Source: Streptomyces sp. NBC_00670
GTDB taxonomy: Bacteria; Actinomycetota; Actinomycetes; Streptomycetales; Streptomycetaceae
Direction of reading: 5' to 3'
NCBI RefSeq assembly: GCF_036226765.1
Contig: NZ_CP109017.1
Coordinates: 6,697,001 to 6,761,000 of the forward strand
DNA: 64,000 nucleotides
Shown: positions 1-7,707 of the stretch, piece after piece
Position numbering within the stretch: the stretch's first letter is position 1
Layout of the letters: each line of letters opens with the position of its first letter
Made by a program: the position numbers and the translations under genes
Notes under the pieces: generated by a model
Database searches by the model: none
What the model was told of the DNA's origin: nothing
Seen by the model: only the letters and a program-made list of their open reading frames with translations

Positions 1-1274
1 TCGGACGAGTGGCCGGAGGAGGAGTCGTTGTCCTCCGAGCCCGGGATGTCCGTACTGCTCGTCGTGTTGACGTTGGGCGGCTTGTTGATGTTGAACTTGC
101 CGCCGAACGCCGCCGCGCCCTGGCCGAGATGGCGCTCGCTCACCGAGCTGAGGCCGCCGCCGAGGAACGTCATCGGCCCCTCGGTGGGGAAGTGGAAGAT
201 CGCCGCCGTCGCCTGCTCGCCCAGCGCCTCCGCGCCGCCCTCGGCGAGGAAGTGGTGCACGTCCTCGCCGAGTTCGTGCTTGAACCGGTCGATCGGGGTC
301 GGCTTCGGCTTCGGCACCGGGGTGAAGTCGGGCGTCGGCACGGTGTTGGGTCCCGGACGCGGCTTCGGCTCCGGCGTCGGGTCGGGCTTGGGATCGGGCC
401 TCGGATTCGGCTCCGGGTTCGGGTTGGGCTTCGGATGGGGCTTCGGGTCCGGGTGCGGATTGGGCTTGGGGTTGGGGTTGGGCTTGTTGTTGTTGAACTT
501 GTTGTCGAACTTGTGGTTGAACTTGTTGCCGTCGCCGGTGAGATCCTTGAACAGGTTGCTGTTCGTCAGGTTCTTGAAGTTGTTCTTCAGGCCCTTGAGG
601 ATGTCGTTCAGGAATCCGTGGAACAGGCCGGTGAACGCGCCGAAGACACCGTCCTGGATGATCTGGTTCCAGTCGAACCCGTCCGGCCTGCGGCCCTTGG
701 GCGCGCCCAGCATCATGCCCAGCCGGACGGCGAACGTCTGGAACGCCTCCTCGAACATCTCCGAGAGGCTGGGCAGCGCATGGCTGCGCTTGAACAGCCA
801 CTGCAGCACCGTGAGGATCGCCACCCGGCTGCGCGCCTTCGCCACGGCGGCCTGGCTGGAGGCGGTGCCGCCGGTGAAGATGGACAGCGCCATGATGATG
901 GCGAGTTCCAGCAGCAGCGTGATCAGCTCGGCGATGATCTGCCACTTGGCCTCCATGATGTCCATGGAGGACTGCGTGCGGGACTTCTCCAGGTCGTCGA
1001 GCTGCTTGGCGAAGTCCTGGAGGTAGTTGACGCCGCCGTCGTCGAGGAACATGTGCATCGCGCGCACATAGTTGGCCCCGACCTTCGGGGGCAGGGACCG
1101 GCCCACGCCCCCGGCGGTCGCCCCGATGACGTCCGACAGGTCCCGCATGCGCCGGGCCAGCCGCCCGTACGGTTTGCCGTTGGCGAAGGCCATGTCCTCG
1201 TCGGCCTGGAGCATCTTCTCGCCGATCAGCACGAACAGCAGATTGTTCAGCTGCGGCGAGACCTGGATGCTCAT
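1..1274 (-). CDS. Large T7SS-associated protein with CpnT-like (WXG100-like) N-terminal domain, partial
   Basis: The ATG is at 1274 and 424 codons are visible before the gene runs off the left edge, so the C-terminus is unseen. Residues 1-100 are a helical domain of the type found at the N-terminus of giant actinobacterial T7SS substrates (CpnT-like, WXG100-like), from memory of that family. A hydrophobic stretch at about 112-133 could be a membrane helix. Residues about 258-325 are a Pro/Asn/Lys-rich linker of short PNP, PKP and PEP units, typical of the spacer before a toxin or enzyme domain. No Shine-Dalgarno is visible before the ATG, which lies 20 bases after the previous stop, so translation may be coupled. 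The visible end is Ser/Asn/Asp-rich. A polymorphic-toxin role is inference. Confidence 0.8.
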   Translation of the reverse strand, partial: MSIQVSPQLNNLLFVLIGEKMLQADEDMAFANGKPYGRLARRMRDLSDVIGATAGGVGRSLPPKVGANYVRAMHMFLDDGGVNYLQDFAKQLDDLEKSRTQSSMDIMEAKWQIIAELITLLLELAIIMALSIFTGGTASSQAAVAKARSRVAILTVLQWLFKRSHALPSLSEMFEEAFQTFAVRLGMMLGAPKGRRPDGFDWNQIIQDGVFGAFTGLFHGFLNDILKGLKNNFKNLTNSNLFKDLTGDGNKFNHKFDNKFNNNKPNPNPKPNPHPDPKPHPKPNPNPEPNPRPDPKPDPTPEPKPRPGPNTVPTPDFTPVPKPKPTPIDRFKHELGEDVHHFLAEGGAEALGEQATAAIFHFPTEGPMTFLGGGLSSVSERHLGQGAAAFGGKFNINKPPNVNTTSSTDIPGSEDNDSSSGHSS

Positions 1275-1294
1275 GGGAGGAGGACCCCGGGCCG

Positions 1295-1654
1295 TCAGCG
1301 CTTGCCGCTGTGCGAGCCGCCGCCGTTGTTGTTGATGTGGGAGTCGTGAATGGCGTCGAGGACGCCGTTCTGCGTGCCCACGACGCTCTTGACGTTCGCG
1401 ATCGTGCCGTTGCCCGCGCTCACGAGCGCGTTCGTGAGGGCCTCGCCGGTGGAGATCGCGCCCTCGCGCTGCTCCTTCTCCTTGGGCTTCATCTGCTTGG
1501 CGTAACTGTCGGAGTCACCGCACCAGTCGGCGGTCTCCGACACGTCGGTGACGAATTCCTGGACCATCTCGGTGACCATCTGGCTGATCTGCTCGATCTG
1601 CCGGGTCCCGGCCATCAGGGCGTGGGGATTGGCGAAGTACGCGTTCTCCGTCAT
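1295..1654 (-). CDS. WXG100-like T7SS small protein (119 aa)
   Basis: A 119-aa, mostly helical protein with a W-C-G turn at residues 44-46, in the place expected for the WXG100 helix-turn-helix hairpin. The tail is low-complexity (Asn/Gly/Ser, ending in basic residues). The ATG at 1654 lies 5 bases downstream of the YbaB-like stop (minus direction), and the gene ends 20 bases before the CpnT-like gene. It probably acts as a helical partner or co-secreted protein for that larger protein. The WXG motif is seen; partnership is inferred from adjacency. No catalytic motif is present. It could also be an ESX-associated chaperone-like protein. Confidence 0.72.
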   Translation of the reverse strand: MTENAYFANPHALMAGTRQIEQISQMVTEMVQEFVTDVSETADWCGDSDSYAKQMKPKEKEQREGAISTGEALTNALVSAGNGTIANVKSVVGTQNGVLDAIHDSHINNNGGGSHSGKR

Positions 1655-1659
1655 GGTCC

Positions 1660-2109
1660 TCAGTCCTCCGGATCCTCGCTGATCTCGTCGCGGAGCCGGC
1701 CGGATCCGCGACGCCGGTCACTCTTCGGGCCCTCCAGCACACCGGGCCCGAAGATCTTGTTCCAGTCCACGTCGAAGCCACTGAGCTCGGGTGCCTCGGA
1801 GCTTGGTCTGGTGAACGGTTCGAACGTCGCCATGACCTTCCGTGCCATGCGCGCCCGCGCCTCCTGAACCGCCTCCAGCACACTCGCCGCAAGCTGACCT
1901 GCGGGCATCGTACGGTACTTGTCGTCGAGAAAGGTCACCGACGTCAGATCGCCCTGTGCGGTGACGGTCACCTCGACCACGCGGTCGGCGGAGCGCACCG
2001 TGGCCTCCGCGTGCGCGAGTTGGCCCTCGGCCCGGGCCACCGCGGCCTCGGTGGCCTCCAGTTCGGCCATCGCCTTGGCCAGCCGCTGTTCGATCGACTC
2101 ACTGTCCAC
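1660..2109 (-). CDS. YbaB/EbfC-like protein of the T7SS locus
   Basis: Predicted 149 aa from a GTG at 2109. The N-terminal half is a long Ala/Glu-rich helix (heptad-like, EATEAAVARAEGQ), followed by a short beta-rich segment (VEVTVTAQGDLTSVTF) and a helix with a conserved-looking AASVLEAVQEA. This helix-beta-helix order matches YbaB/EbfC nucleoid-associated proteins, and YbaB-like folds are known in ESX loci (EspL-type). An in-frame ATG at 2190 is possible but lies inside a perfect 17-bp hairpin and would add a non-homologous basic leader, so the GTG is preferred. The C-terminal about 50 residues are charged and disordered. DNA binding is not shown; a secretion-associated chaperone role is equally possible. 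Confidence 0.72.
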   Translation of the reverse strand: MDSESIEQRLAKAMAELEATEAAVARAEGQLAHAEATVRSADRVVEVTVTAQGDLTSVTFLDDKYRTMPAGQLAASVLEAVQEARARMARKVMATFEPFTRPSSEAPELSGFDVDWNKIFGPGVLEGPKSDRRRGSGRLRDEISEDPED

Positions 2110-2154
2110 CGCGCACCATCCCCGTGTCGCCTTTCCCTCTGCTCCTCGACTGCC

Positions 2155-2197
2155 CCGCGCGGTGACGGACGACCGTGTGCCGTCCGTCACCGCGCGG
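2155..2197 (-). terminator. Perfect 17-bp stem-loop after the AAWKG gene
   Basis: The arms 2155-2171 and 2181-2197 are exact reverse complements with a 9-base loop (2172-2180). The hairpin starts 11 bases past the stop of the 1278-aa gene and lies before the YbaB-like start. There is no T tract on the minus strand, so it may be an inefficient terminator or a 3'-end stabiliser that lowers expression of the downstream cistrons. Confidence 0.7.
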
Positions 2198-2207
2198 AAG
2201 GGGCCCG

Positions 2208-5200
2208 TCAGCGGCCGAGCACCGCGGGCGCCCCGCCCTCGTCCGTGCCCCAGACGTCCTCGTCCTCGGTGAGCCAGGCGTCCCGGGCCCGGTCGCCGCT
2301 CTCCGTGGAGCGGCCGTTCTGGCCGGCGGCCCCGGGGCCGCCCACCGGGAACGGGGCGCTGGAGGTGGTGGGCCGGGTGTACACGACGTCCTCGTCCTCG
2401 TCGACGCCTGCCGCCCTGCCTCCCCGGCCGCGCCGGACGCCGGCGCCGGTGGGGTCGGTGAGGACGGCCCGGGTGCGTTCGTTGTTGCCGCCCTGGCCGC
2501 CGCCACCACCCATGCCGCCCATGCCCGGCATGCCGCCGCCGCCCATGCCCATCGGGCTCATGGGGGTGCCGTTGCTCGCAGTGGTCTGCGCGTCCTGCGA
2601 GGAGCCGAAGCCGGCGTTGAGGGCCACGCCCTCGGATGCGTTGCCCGAACGCAGCGAGCCGCCGTCGTACGGGGTGCTGTCGTAGTCGTCGTAGTCGAGG
2701 TCGGAGCCGGAGTCCAGGGCGTCCGAGGAGTTGAGTGAACCGCCTCCCAGCCCGCCGCCGTTCAGCGAGGTGGAGCCGCCGCCCAGCGAGAGGGAGTCGC
2801 CGTTGCCGTTCAGGCCGCTGGTGTCCAGCGAGGAGTTGGTGTTCAGACCGTCGGTGTTGAACGAGGACGACGACAGACCGTCACCGTTGATGTCGGTGGT
2901 GGTCGAGTGACCGCTCGGATCGGTGGTGGTCAGTTCCCCGGTGTCGGGGTTGAGCTGCTGGGTGGAGCCGTCGGGGAACTTGGTGGTGAGGGTGCCGTCG
3001 TCGTTGAGCGTGGTGGTCGAGCCGTCCGGGTTGGTGAAGCTCTCGCCCGGGTTGAGGTGGGTCGTGGTGGTGTGCCCGGAGGAGTCGGTGACGGTGACGT
3101 TCCCGGTGTCCGGGTTGATGTCCTGCGTCGACCCGTCCGCGAAGTCGGTGTGAAGCGTGCCGTCGGAGTTCAGGTGCGCGCTGTTCCCGTCCGGCGTCGT
3201 GAACGACCCGGAGTCCGGCACGAGATTGGTCGTGGTCGAGTGCCCGGACGGGTCCGTGGTGGTGAGCTGCCCGGTGTCGGGGTTGAGCTGCTGGGTGGAG
3301 CCGTCGGGGAACTTGGTGGTGAGGGTGCCGTCGTCGTTGAGCGTGGTGGTCGACCCGTCCGGGTTGGTGAAGCTGTCGCCCGGGTTGAGATGGGTGGTCG
3401 TCGTGTGCCCGCCGGCGTCCGTGAGGGTGAGGTCGCCGGTGTCCGGGTTGAACGTCGAGTGGGACCCGTCCGTGAAGTCGGTGCTGAGGCTGCCGTCACC
3501 GTTGAGCTGCGAGGTGCCGCCGTCCGGCGTGGTGAACGAACTCGCGTCCGGGGTGAGGTTCGTGGTGGTGGTGTGTCCGGACGGGTCCGTGTTGATGAGT
3601 TCCCCGGTGTCGGGGTTGAGCTGCTGGGTGGAGCCGTCGGGGAACTTGGTGGTGAGGGTGCCGTCGTCGTTGAGCGTGGTGGTCGACCCGTCCGGGTTGG
3701 TGAAGGTGTCGCCCGGGTTGAGATGGGTCGTGGTGGTGTGTCCGCTGGGGTCCGTGACGGTGAGGTCGCCGGTGTCCGGGTTGAACGTCGAGTGCGAACC
3801 GTCCGCGAAGTCGGAGCTGAGGGAGCCGTCCCCGTTGAGCTGTGCGCTGCCGCCGTCGGGCATGGTGAAGGAACCGTCGGTCGGGTCCAGCGTGCCCTGG
3901 GAGTTGAGGCTTCCGTCGGGGTTGAGCGTGGTGACCTGGCCGGTGGTCGGATCCAGGGTCTGCTGCGAGCCGTCCGGGAAGGTGGTGGTGAGCGTGCCGT
4001 CGTCGTTGAGCTTGGTGGTGGAGCCGTCCGGGTTGGTGAAGGAGTCGCCCGGATTGAGGTGACTGGTGGTGGTGTTCCCGTTGGGGTCGGTGACGGTGAG
4101 GTCACCGGTGTCCGGGTCGAACGACGACGAGGAACCGTCCGGGAAGTCCGAGGTGAGGGTGCCGTCGTCGTTCAGCTGGGTGGTGGCTCCGGTGGGCGAG
4201 TTCAGCTTCTTGGTGTCGGTGTTGCCGTTGTTGCCGCCCAGACCGAGGTTGTTGGGATTGAGCGACATGAGCGCCGTCGGGTTGTTCGGGTCGCCGTTCA
4301 GCGCGCTGTTGTCGTCGGTGGTGAACGCGTCGTTCAGTCCGTTGTTGAGGTCGTCGCTGAACGTCTGGAGGCCGTCCCCCAGACCGTCCCCGAGATCGTT
4401 GAGATTGTTGTTGAGGTCGTTGTTGAGATTGTCGAAGTTGTCCCCGAGGCTGTTGAGGTTCTTGTCGAGCCCGTCGCCCAGGTTGTTGAGATTGTCGCCG
4501 ATCCCGTCGCCGAGGTCGTTGAGATTCTCGTTGAGGTCCTTGTTGAGGTCGTTGAAATTGTCCCCGAGACCGTCCAGGTTCTCGTTGAGGTCCTTGTTCA
4601 GATCGTTGAAGTTGTCGCCGATCTTGTCGAGGTTGTCGTTCAGGTCGTCGTTGAGGTCGTTGAAGTCGTCGCCAAGGGTGTTGATGTTGTTGCCGAGGTC
4701 GTCGAGATACTTGTTGAGCTTGTCGTTGTTCTCCTTGTTCTCCGCCTCGGCGATCTCGTTCTGTTCCTTGGTGAGAACCTCTTGGAGCGTCTCGGAGTTC
4801 TTGTTCTTGACCTCGTTGTCGATGGCGTCGACCACGTCGATCCAGGCGTTCTTGAGGGTGCTGAGGGCGGTTTTCGACGGGCCGCCCACCTTCTTGTCGG
4901 CGTAGTCCGCCCAGGACTTCACCGCCGCGTCGGAGATCTTCTCCCAGGTGGTCTTCTGGGTGAGGTCGCCGTACTCGGACACCTGCTTGAACCCGGCATC
5001 GGTCGAATAGGACGTGCTCGTGTAGCTGCTGCCCTGGTAGCCGCTGTAGGTGGTCGTCTTCGACTGCACGTGATTGATGTTGTTGTCGATCACGAACTTG
5101 CTGACGCTGTCGAGGACCTGCGTGAGGTGGTAGTGCGGGTCGTGCTTGCCGTCCGTGGCCCAGTCGTCCCACGCCTTCTGCACGGCGATCGCCGCGTCCC

Positions 5201-6044
5201 GCGCGGCGAACATCGCGGCGACCAGCGCGTCGCTCACCTTCGACTTCGGATGGTAGTCGCCGTAGATGTTCATCGCCGAGTACTCACGTCCGCCCAACTG
5301 GCTGACGTACCCGTCGTAGTTGGTCTTGAGCTCCTTCAGCAGGTGCCAGAAGAGACTGGCCGCCTTCCCCTTCCAGGCGGCCTGGTCCTCGCCGAGCGAC
5401 TTCATCCACGCGGCGACGGTGTCCGAGTGGTCCATGAAGAACTGCATCGCCCGGTCGAAGGACTGCGCGGCGGAGACGAAGCTCGTCAGGTCGACGGTGT
5501 TGGCGTCGGTGACGCTGAGGCCGGCGTACTCGAAGTCCTCCGTGCTGTAGTTCGAGACCAGCCTGTCGATGGCCAGCTTGCTGCCCGAGATGTACTGCGC
5601 CATCGGCCCGGAGTCCCACTGGGTGTGCGAGTACGACCCCTCGAACTTGCCGCCGCCGGTGATCTCCTTGTCGCCCCAGAGCGTGGCACGGCCCTGGTCG
5701 TTGACACCGACGCCGATCATGATGATCCGGGCCTTCTTCATGTGCACACTGTTGTGCGCACCGTCCCCGCCGGCGTCGTAGAACGCGAGGACGTAGTCGT
5801 CCCCGCCGCTGGTCTGCGTCCGGTAGAGCGCCGTGTAGTCGTCCGCGGTCACCGCGCGCATGTCCATGCCCGAGATCTCCATGCGGAAGAGCTGGAGGCC
5901 CGAGAAGTCGTCACTGCTGGCGCTGGAGAGACTCTTGAACAGAGAGGCCCGGGAGGGGATGGCGTAGCCGGTCAGGTTGATGACCGCCTCGGCGAAGTAG
6001 TCGTCTTCGTCGTAGGTCGCGGTACCGGTCGTGCTGTCGGCCAT
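2208..6044 (-). CDS. AAWKG-type repeat-rich T7SS-locus protein (1278 aa)
   Basis: The N-terminal 370 residues form a globular domain with no recognised enzyme motif; it contains DQAAWKGKAASLF with Trp at 224, a WXG-like turn that matches the so-called AAWKG family (from memory). Residues about 440-572 are a regular Asn/Asp/Leu coiled-coil built from 18-residue units of the type LNKDLNENLDGLGDNFND. Residues about 619-1052 are tandem beta-type units carrying NPDG, FPDG and NPDTG turns. The C-terminus is Ser/Gly-rich with a Met/Gly-rich patch (about 1159-1184). There is no classical signal peptide, and the position just downstream of the WXG100 genes suggests a T7SS substrate or surface fibre. 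Repeats on the DNA are nearly identical. Function is unknown. Confidence 0.8.
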   Translation of the reverse strand: MADSTTGTATYDEDDYFAEAVINLTGYAIPSRASLFKSLSSASSDDFSGLQLFRMEISGMDMRAVTADDYTALYRTQTSGGDDYVLAFYDAGGDGAHNSVHMKKARIIMIGVGVNDQGRATLWGDKEITGGGKFEGSYSHTQWDSGPMAQYISGSKLAIDRLVSNYSTEDFEYAGLSVTDANTVDLTSFVSAAQSFDRAMQFFMDHSDTVAAWMKSLGEDQAAWKGKAASLFWHLLKELKTNYDGYVSQLGGREYSAMNIYGDYHPKSKVSDALVAAMFAARDAAIAVQKAWDDWATDGKHDPHYHLTQVLDSVSKFVIDNNINHVQSKTTTYSGYQGSSYTSTSYSTDAGFKQVSEYGDLTQKTTWEKISDAAVKSWADYADKKVGGPSKTALSTLKNAWIDVVDAIDNEVKNKNSETLQEVLTKEQNEIAEAENKENNDKLNKYLDDLGNNINTLGDDFNDLNDDLNDNLDKIGDNFNDLNKDLNENLDGLGDNFNDLNKDLNENLNDLGDGIGDNLNNLGDGLDKNLNSLGDNFDNLNNDLNNNLNDLGDGLGDGLQTFSDDLNNGLNDAFTTDDNSALNGDPNNPTALMSLNPNNLGLGGNNGNTDTKKLNSPTGATTQLNDDGTLTSDFPDGSSSSFDPDTGDLTVTDPNGNTTTSHLNPGDSFTNPDGSTTKLNDDGTLTTTFPDGSQQTLDPTTGQVTTLNPDGSLNSQGTLDPTDGSFTMPDGGSAQLNGDGSLSSDFADGSHSTFNPDTGDLTVTDPSGHTTTTHLNPGDTFTNPDGSTTTLNDDGTLTTKFPDGSTQQLNPDTGELINTDPSGHTTTTNLTPDASSFTTPDGGTSQLNGDGSLSTDFTDGSHSTFNPDTGDLTLTDAGGHTTTTHLNPGDSFTNPDGSTTTLNDDGTLTTKFPDGSTQQLNPDTGQLTTTDPSGHSTTTNLVPDSGSFTTPDGNSAHLNSDGTLHTDFADGSTQDINPDTGNVTVTDSSGHTTTTHLNPGESFTNPDGSTTTLNDDGTLTTKFPDGSTQQLNPDTGELTTTDPSGHSTTTDINGDGLSSSSFNTDGLNTNSSLDTSGLNGNGDSLSLGGGSTSLNGGGLGGGSLNSSDALDSGSDLDYDDYDSTPYDGGSLRSGNASEGVALNAGFGSSQDAQTTASNGTPMSPMGMGGGGMPGMGGMGGGGGQGGNNERTRAVLTDPTGAGVRRGRGGRAAGVDEDEDVVYTRPTTSSAPFPVGGPGAAGQNGRSTESGDRARDAWLTEDEDVWGTDEGGAPAVLGR
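2930..3735 (-). repeat. 333-bp-period macro-repeat inside the AAWKG gene
   Basis: A block of at least 90 bases recurs almost unchanged with the shared core starting near 2967, 3300 and 3633, an exact period of 333 bases (111 codons). Each period holds two related subunits ending in DPSGH or similar. A more divergent copy lies further upstream (about 3940-4090). Such identity at DNA level suggests recent duplication or homogenisation by recombination. Confidence 0.8.
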
Positions 6045-6104
6045 GGGACGGAGCTCCGCTGCTGAGAAGGGTGGGGGGGAAGGGCGATGGACCTACCTGG
6101 GGGT

Positions 6105-6125
6105 GCCCGAGCGGCCGGCTCGGGC
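6105..6125 (-). other. Small stem-loop between T7SS cistrons
   Basis: Perfect 7-bp inverted repeat (gcccgag, loop of 7, ctcgggc) just past the stop of the 151-aa gene on the minus strand. There is no T tract. It is one of three hairpins placed right after cistrons of this operon. Confidence 0.5.
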
Positions 6126-6132
6126 GCCGGCC

Positions 6133-6588
6133 TCAGGAGTCGTCGTCGCCCCCGGTGCCGCTCATGTCGTCGTCGACGGTGCCGAAGATGTCCATCAGCT
6201 TCTCGCCGTCGATGGAGGTGAGACTGTCGCCCTGGTTCTTGAGCAGGGTGGTGATCGTCTCCTCGAGGGCGGAGTCGATGTCCTCGAAGAGTGTTCCCTG
6301 GGCGACGAAGATGTCGTCCTGGCCGGTCGCCTGCTTCTTCAGCGCGGTCAGCAGCGCGCCGCCGCCGACCGGGTCGGTGTTGCTGCCGCCGCTCATCAGA
6401 CCGAGCCGCAGCGCCGCGGATCCGCCGCCCACCGAGTCCTCGCCCCGGTCGGCCGCGAGGTTCTTCAGGGAGCGGATGCCCCCCGGCGTGTCCTCGCGGA
6501 TGTCCTTGAGGTTCTTCCTGAAGTCCGCGACATCGTTGTTCTTGAAGTTCTTCAGCGCGGTCGAGTCCAGATGGGTCAGGTCTGTCAT
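6133..6588 (-). CDS. T7SS-locus protein of unknown function (151 aa)
   Basis: The ATG at 6588 is preceded by GGAGG at good spacing; upstream in-frame codons give a Pro/Arg-rich non-homologous leader and were rejected. The 151-aa protein begins with a charged helical segment (HLDSTALKNFKNNDVADFRKN), has a Gly/Ser-rich middle, then helices with LEETITTLLKNQGD, and ends in an acidic tail of Gly and Asp. No signal peptide, membrane span or enzyme motif is visible. Its place between a WXG100 gene and the AAWKG gene, with hairpins on both sides, suggests an accessory or secreted T7SS protein. I do not recognise a named family. Confidence 0.7.
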   Translation of the reverse strand: MTDLTHLDSTALKNFKNNDVADFRKNLKDIREDTPGGIRSLKNLAADRGEDSVGGGSAALRLGLMSGGSNTDPVGGGALLTALKKQATGQDDIFVAQGTLFEDIDSALEETITTLLKNQGDSLTSIDGEKLMDIFGTVDDDMSGTGGDDDS

Positions 6589-6657
6589 GAGTGCCTCCGC
6601 TGGCGGTGCGCGCCGGGCCGGGGAGTGCGGCGACGGCGACGGTACGGGGAGATGCCC

Positions 6658-6696
6658 GCACCGCGCCGGAGGCGCGGGGCCGGTCCGGCGCGGTGC
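6658..6696 (-). terminator. Perfect 13-bp stem-loop after a WXG100 gene
   Basis: The arms 6658-6670 and 6684-6696 are exact reverse complements with a 13-base GC-rich loop. It begins 14 bases past the stop of the WXG100 gene on the minus strand and has no T tract. The likely role is partial termination or 3'-end protection of the abundant esx transcript. Confidence 0.65.
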
Positions 6697-6710
6697 GGAG
6701 GGATGCCGGA

Positions 6711-7034
6711 TCAGCGGCCGATGGTGACCTCGGACCACATCTGGCTGAGCGAGTTCTCGCTGTACTTGTAGCTGGAGGAGATGTCGCTCAGGAGCTGTGC
6801 GTGCGAGGTGAGCAGGGTCTCCATGTTCTGCACCGCGCCGTCCCAGGCCGCCTGCTTCTGGCGGTAGGTGTTGGCGTCGTTGCCGTACCAGGTCTTGGAC
6901 AGCTCGCTGAGCTCGGCCTCAAGGTTGGACAGCGTCTGCGCGATGGCCTTGGTCTGCATGACCATGTCGTCCGCCGCGTTCGACATGTGGTTGTAGCTGA
7001 CGTAGATGTAACCGTCGCTCAGGTTGTCTGCCAC
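6711..7034 (-). CDS. WXG100 family T7SS substrate (EsxA/EsxB-like)
   Basis: A 107-aa all-helical protein with the family turn W49-Y50-G51 and, near the C-terminus, Y89xxxE93, matching the YxxxD/E secretion signal. The GTG at 7034 follows AGAGG at 6-base spacing. This is a canonical ESAT-6/CFP-10-like protein, exported through EccC without a cleaved signal peptide and probably as a heterodimer with the neighbouring 112-aa protein. It is the second gene from the operon promoter at 7517-7546. Which of the pair should be called EsxA or EsxB cannot be decided from sequence alone. Confidence 0.92.
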   Translation of the reverse strand: MADNLSDGYIYVSYNHMSNAADDMVMQTKAIAQTLSNLEAELSELSKTWYGNDANTYRQKQAAWDGAVQNMETLLTSHAQLLSDISSSYKYSENSLSQMWSEVTIGR

Positions 7035-7079
7035 GGTCTGCCTCTTTCACGAGGTGTTACGGGGGGTGTGGGTCTTGGT

Positions 7080-7121
7080 GTGGGGTGCGCCAAGGGGCAC
7101 GTGGGGTGCGCCAGGGGGCAC
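7080..7121. repeat. Two 21-bp direct repeats between the two WXG100 genes
   Basis: Copies at 7080-7100 and 7101-7121 differ at one base (gtggggtgcgcca, A or G, ggggcac). They fill most of the spacer between the paired esx genes. Confidence 0.8.
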
Positions 7122-7134
7122 GGCCCTGCCTGGC

Positions 7135-7473
7135 TCAGCCCGCCAGCTGGTCGAAGGCCGACTGGGAGGCGTTGTATGCCTGGTTGATCTGGTCGTTCGA
7201 GGAGCCCTGGGTCTTGTTGTGCTCCACCAGGCTCTGGTTCAGCCGGTCGATGACGTCCTCGAGGTTCTTGAGGATGACGTTGCACTGGCCGTCCCACTGG
7301 GCGAGCAGCTGGCCGTACTGGCCACCGTCGCTGCCCTGGTAGCCGCTGCCCAGGGTGGAACGGGTGCCGTCGACGTCCTGGCGGATCTTCATGATGCCGC
7401 TGAACGCGCTCTCGAGGGCCTGGATGCCGTTCCGGGTCGAACTTTCGCTTGACTGCTGGCCGTCTCCCGCCAT
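7135..7473 (-). CDS. WXG100 family T7SS protein with degenerate turn motif
   Basis: A 112-aa helical protein, first gene after the operon promoter. The ATG at 7473 follows AAAGGTGGG. The expected W-x-G turn reads Y44-Q45-G46 (GSGYQGSDGG), so the tryptophan is replaced by tyrosine. The C-terminal helix carries LNQSLVEHNKTQ and ends AFDQLAG without a clear YxxxD/E signal. The gene pairing with the adjacent canonical WXG100 protein (101 bases away) suggests a heterodimer in which only one subunit carries the export signal, as in EsxA/EsxB. A longer upstream start at 7512 would overlap the promoter and was rejected. Confidence 0.88.
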   Translation of the reverse strand: MAGDGQQSSESSTRNGIQALESAFSGIMKIRQDVDGTRSTLGSGYQGSDGGQYGQLLAQWDGQCNVILKNLEDVIDRLNQSLVEHNKTQGSSNDQINQAYNASQSAFDQLAG

Positions 7474-7516
7474 CGTCCCACCTTTCGTAAGTCGGGTTAG
7501 TGTTCGGGGCACCGCG

Positions 7517-7546
7517 AGCCTAGGGTGAGCAAAGTTGCGCTGACAA
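7517..7546 (-). promoter_or_regulatory. Vegetative-type promoter for the esx operon
   Basis: On the minus strand a -35 TTGTCA (7541-7546) and a -10 TAGGCT (7517-7522) are separated by 18 bases, a good match to the Streptomyces HrdB-type promoter. The start site would be near 7510, giving a leader of about 37 bases to the ATG at 7473. It would drive the WXG100 genes separately from eccB/eccD. Confidence 0.65.
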
Positions 7547-7707
7547 CCAACTGAGGAAAATCTGAGGTTGCCGTCGCGGTGCCGCCAAGTTCTTTTGCGC
7601 TGCGGTTACTTGGGCGCAACCTTCCCATCCGCGGCGTGTCTCCGGGCGCGCTCGCGCCGGTTGCGGTGAAGCGGTCGGAGAACGGGCACGGACACCTCCG
7701 GAAGCGG

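Noticed and set aside
2907..6065. Long plus-strand open frame (1052 aa) antisense to the AAWKG gene
   Set aside because: It is Val/Glu/Gly/Arg-rich and repeats the minus-strand repeats in mirror form; it has no recognisable domain and no ribosome binding site.
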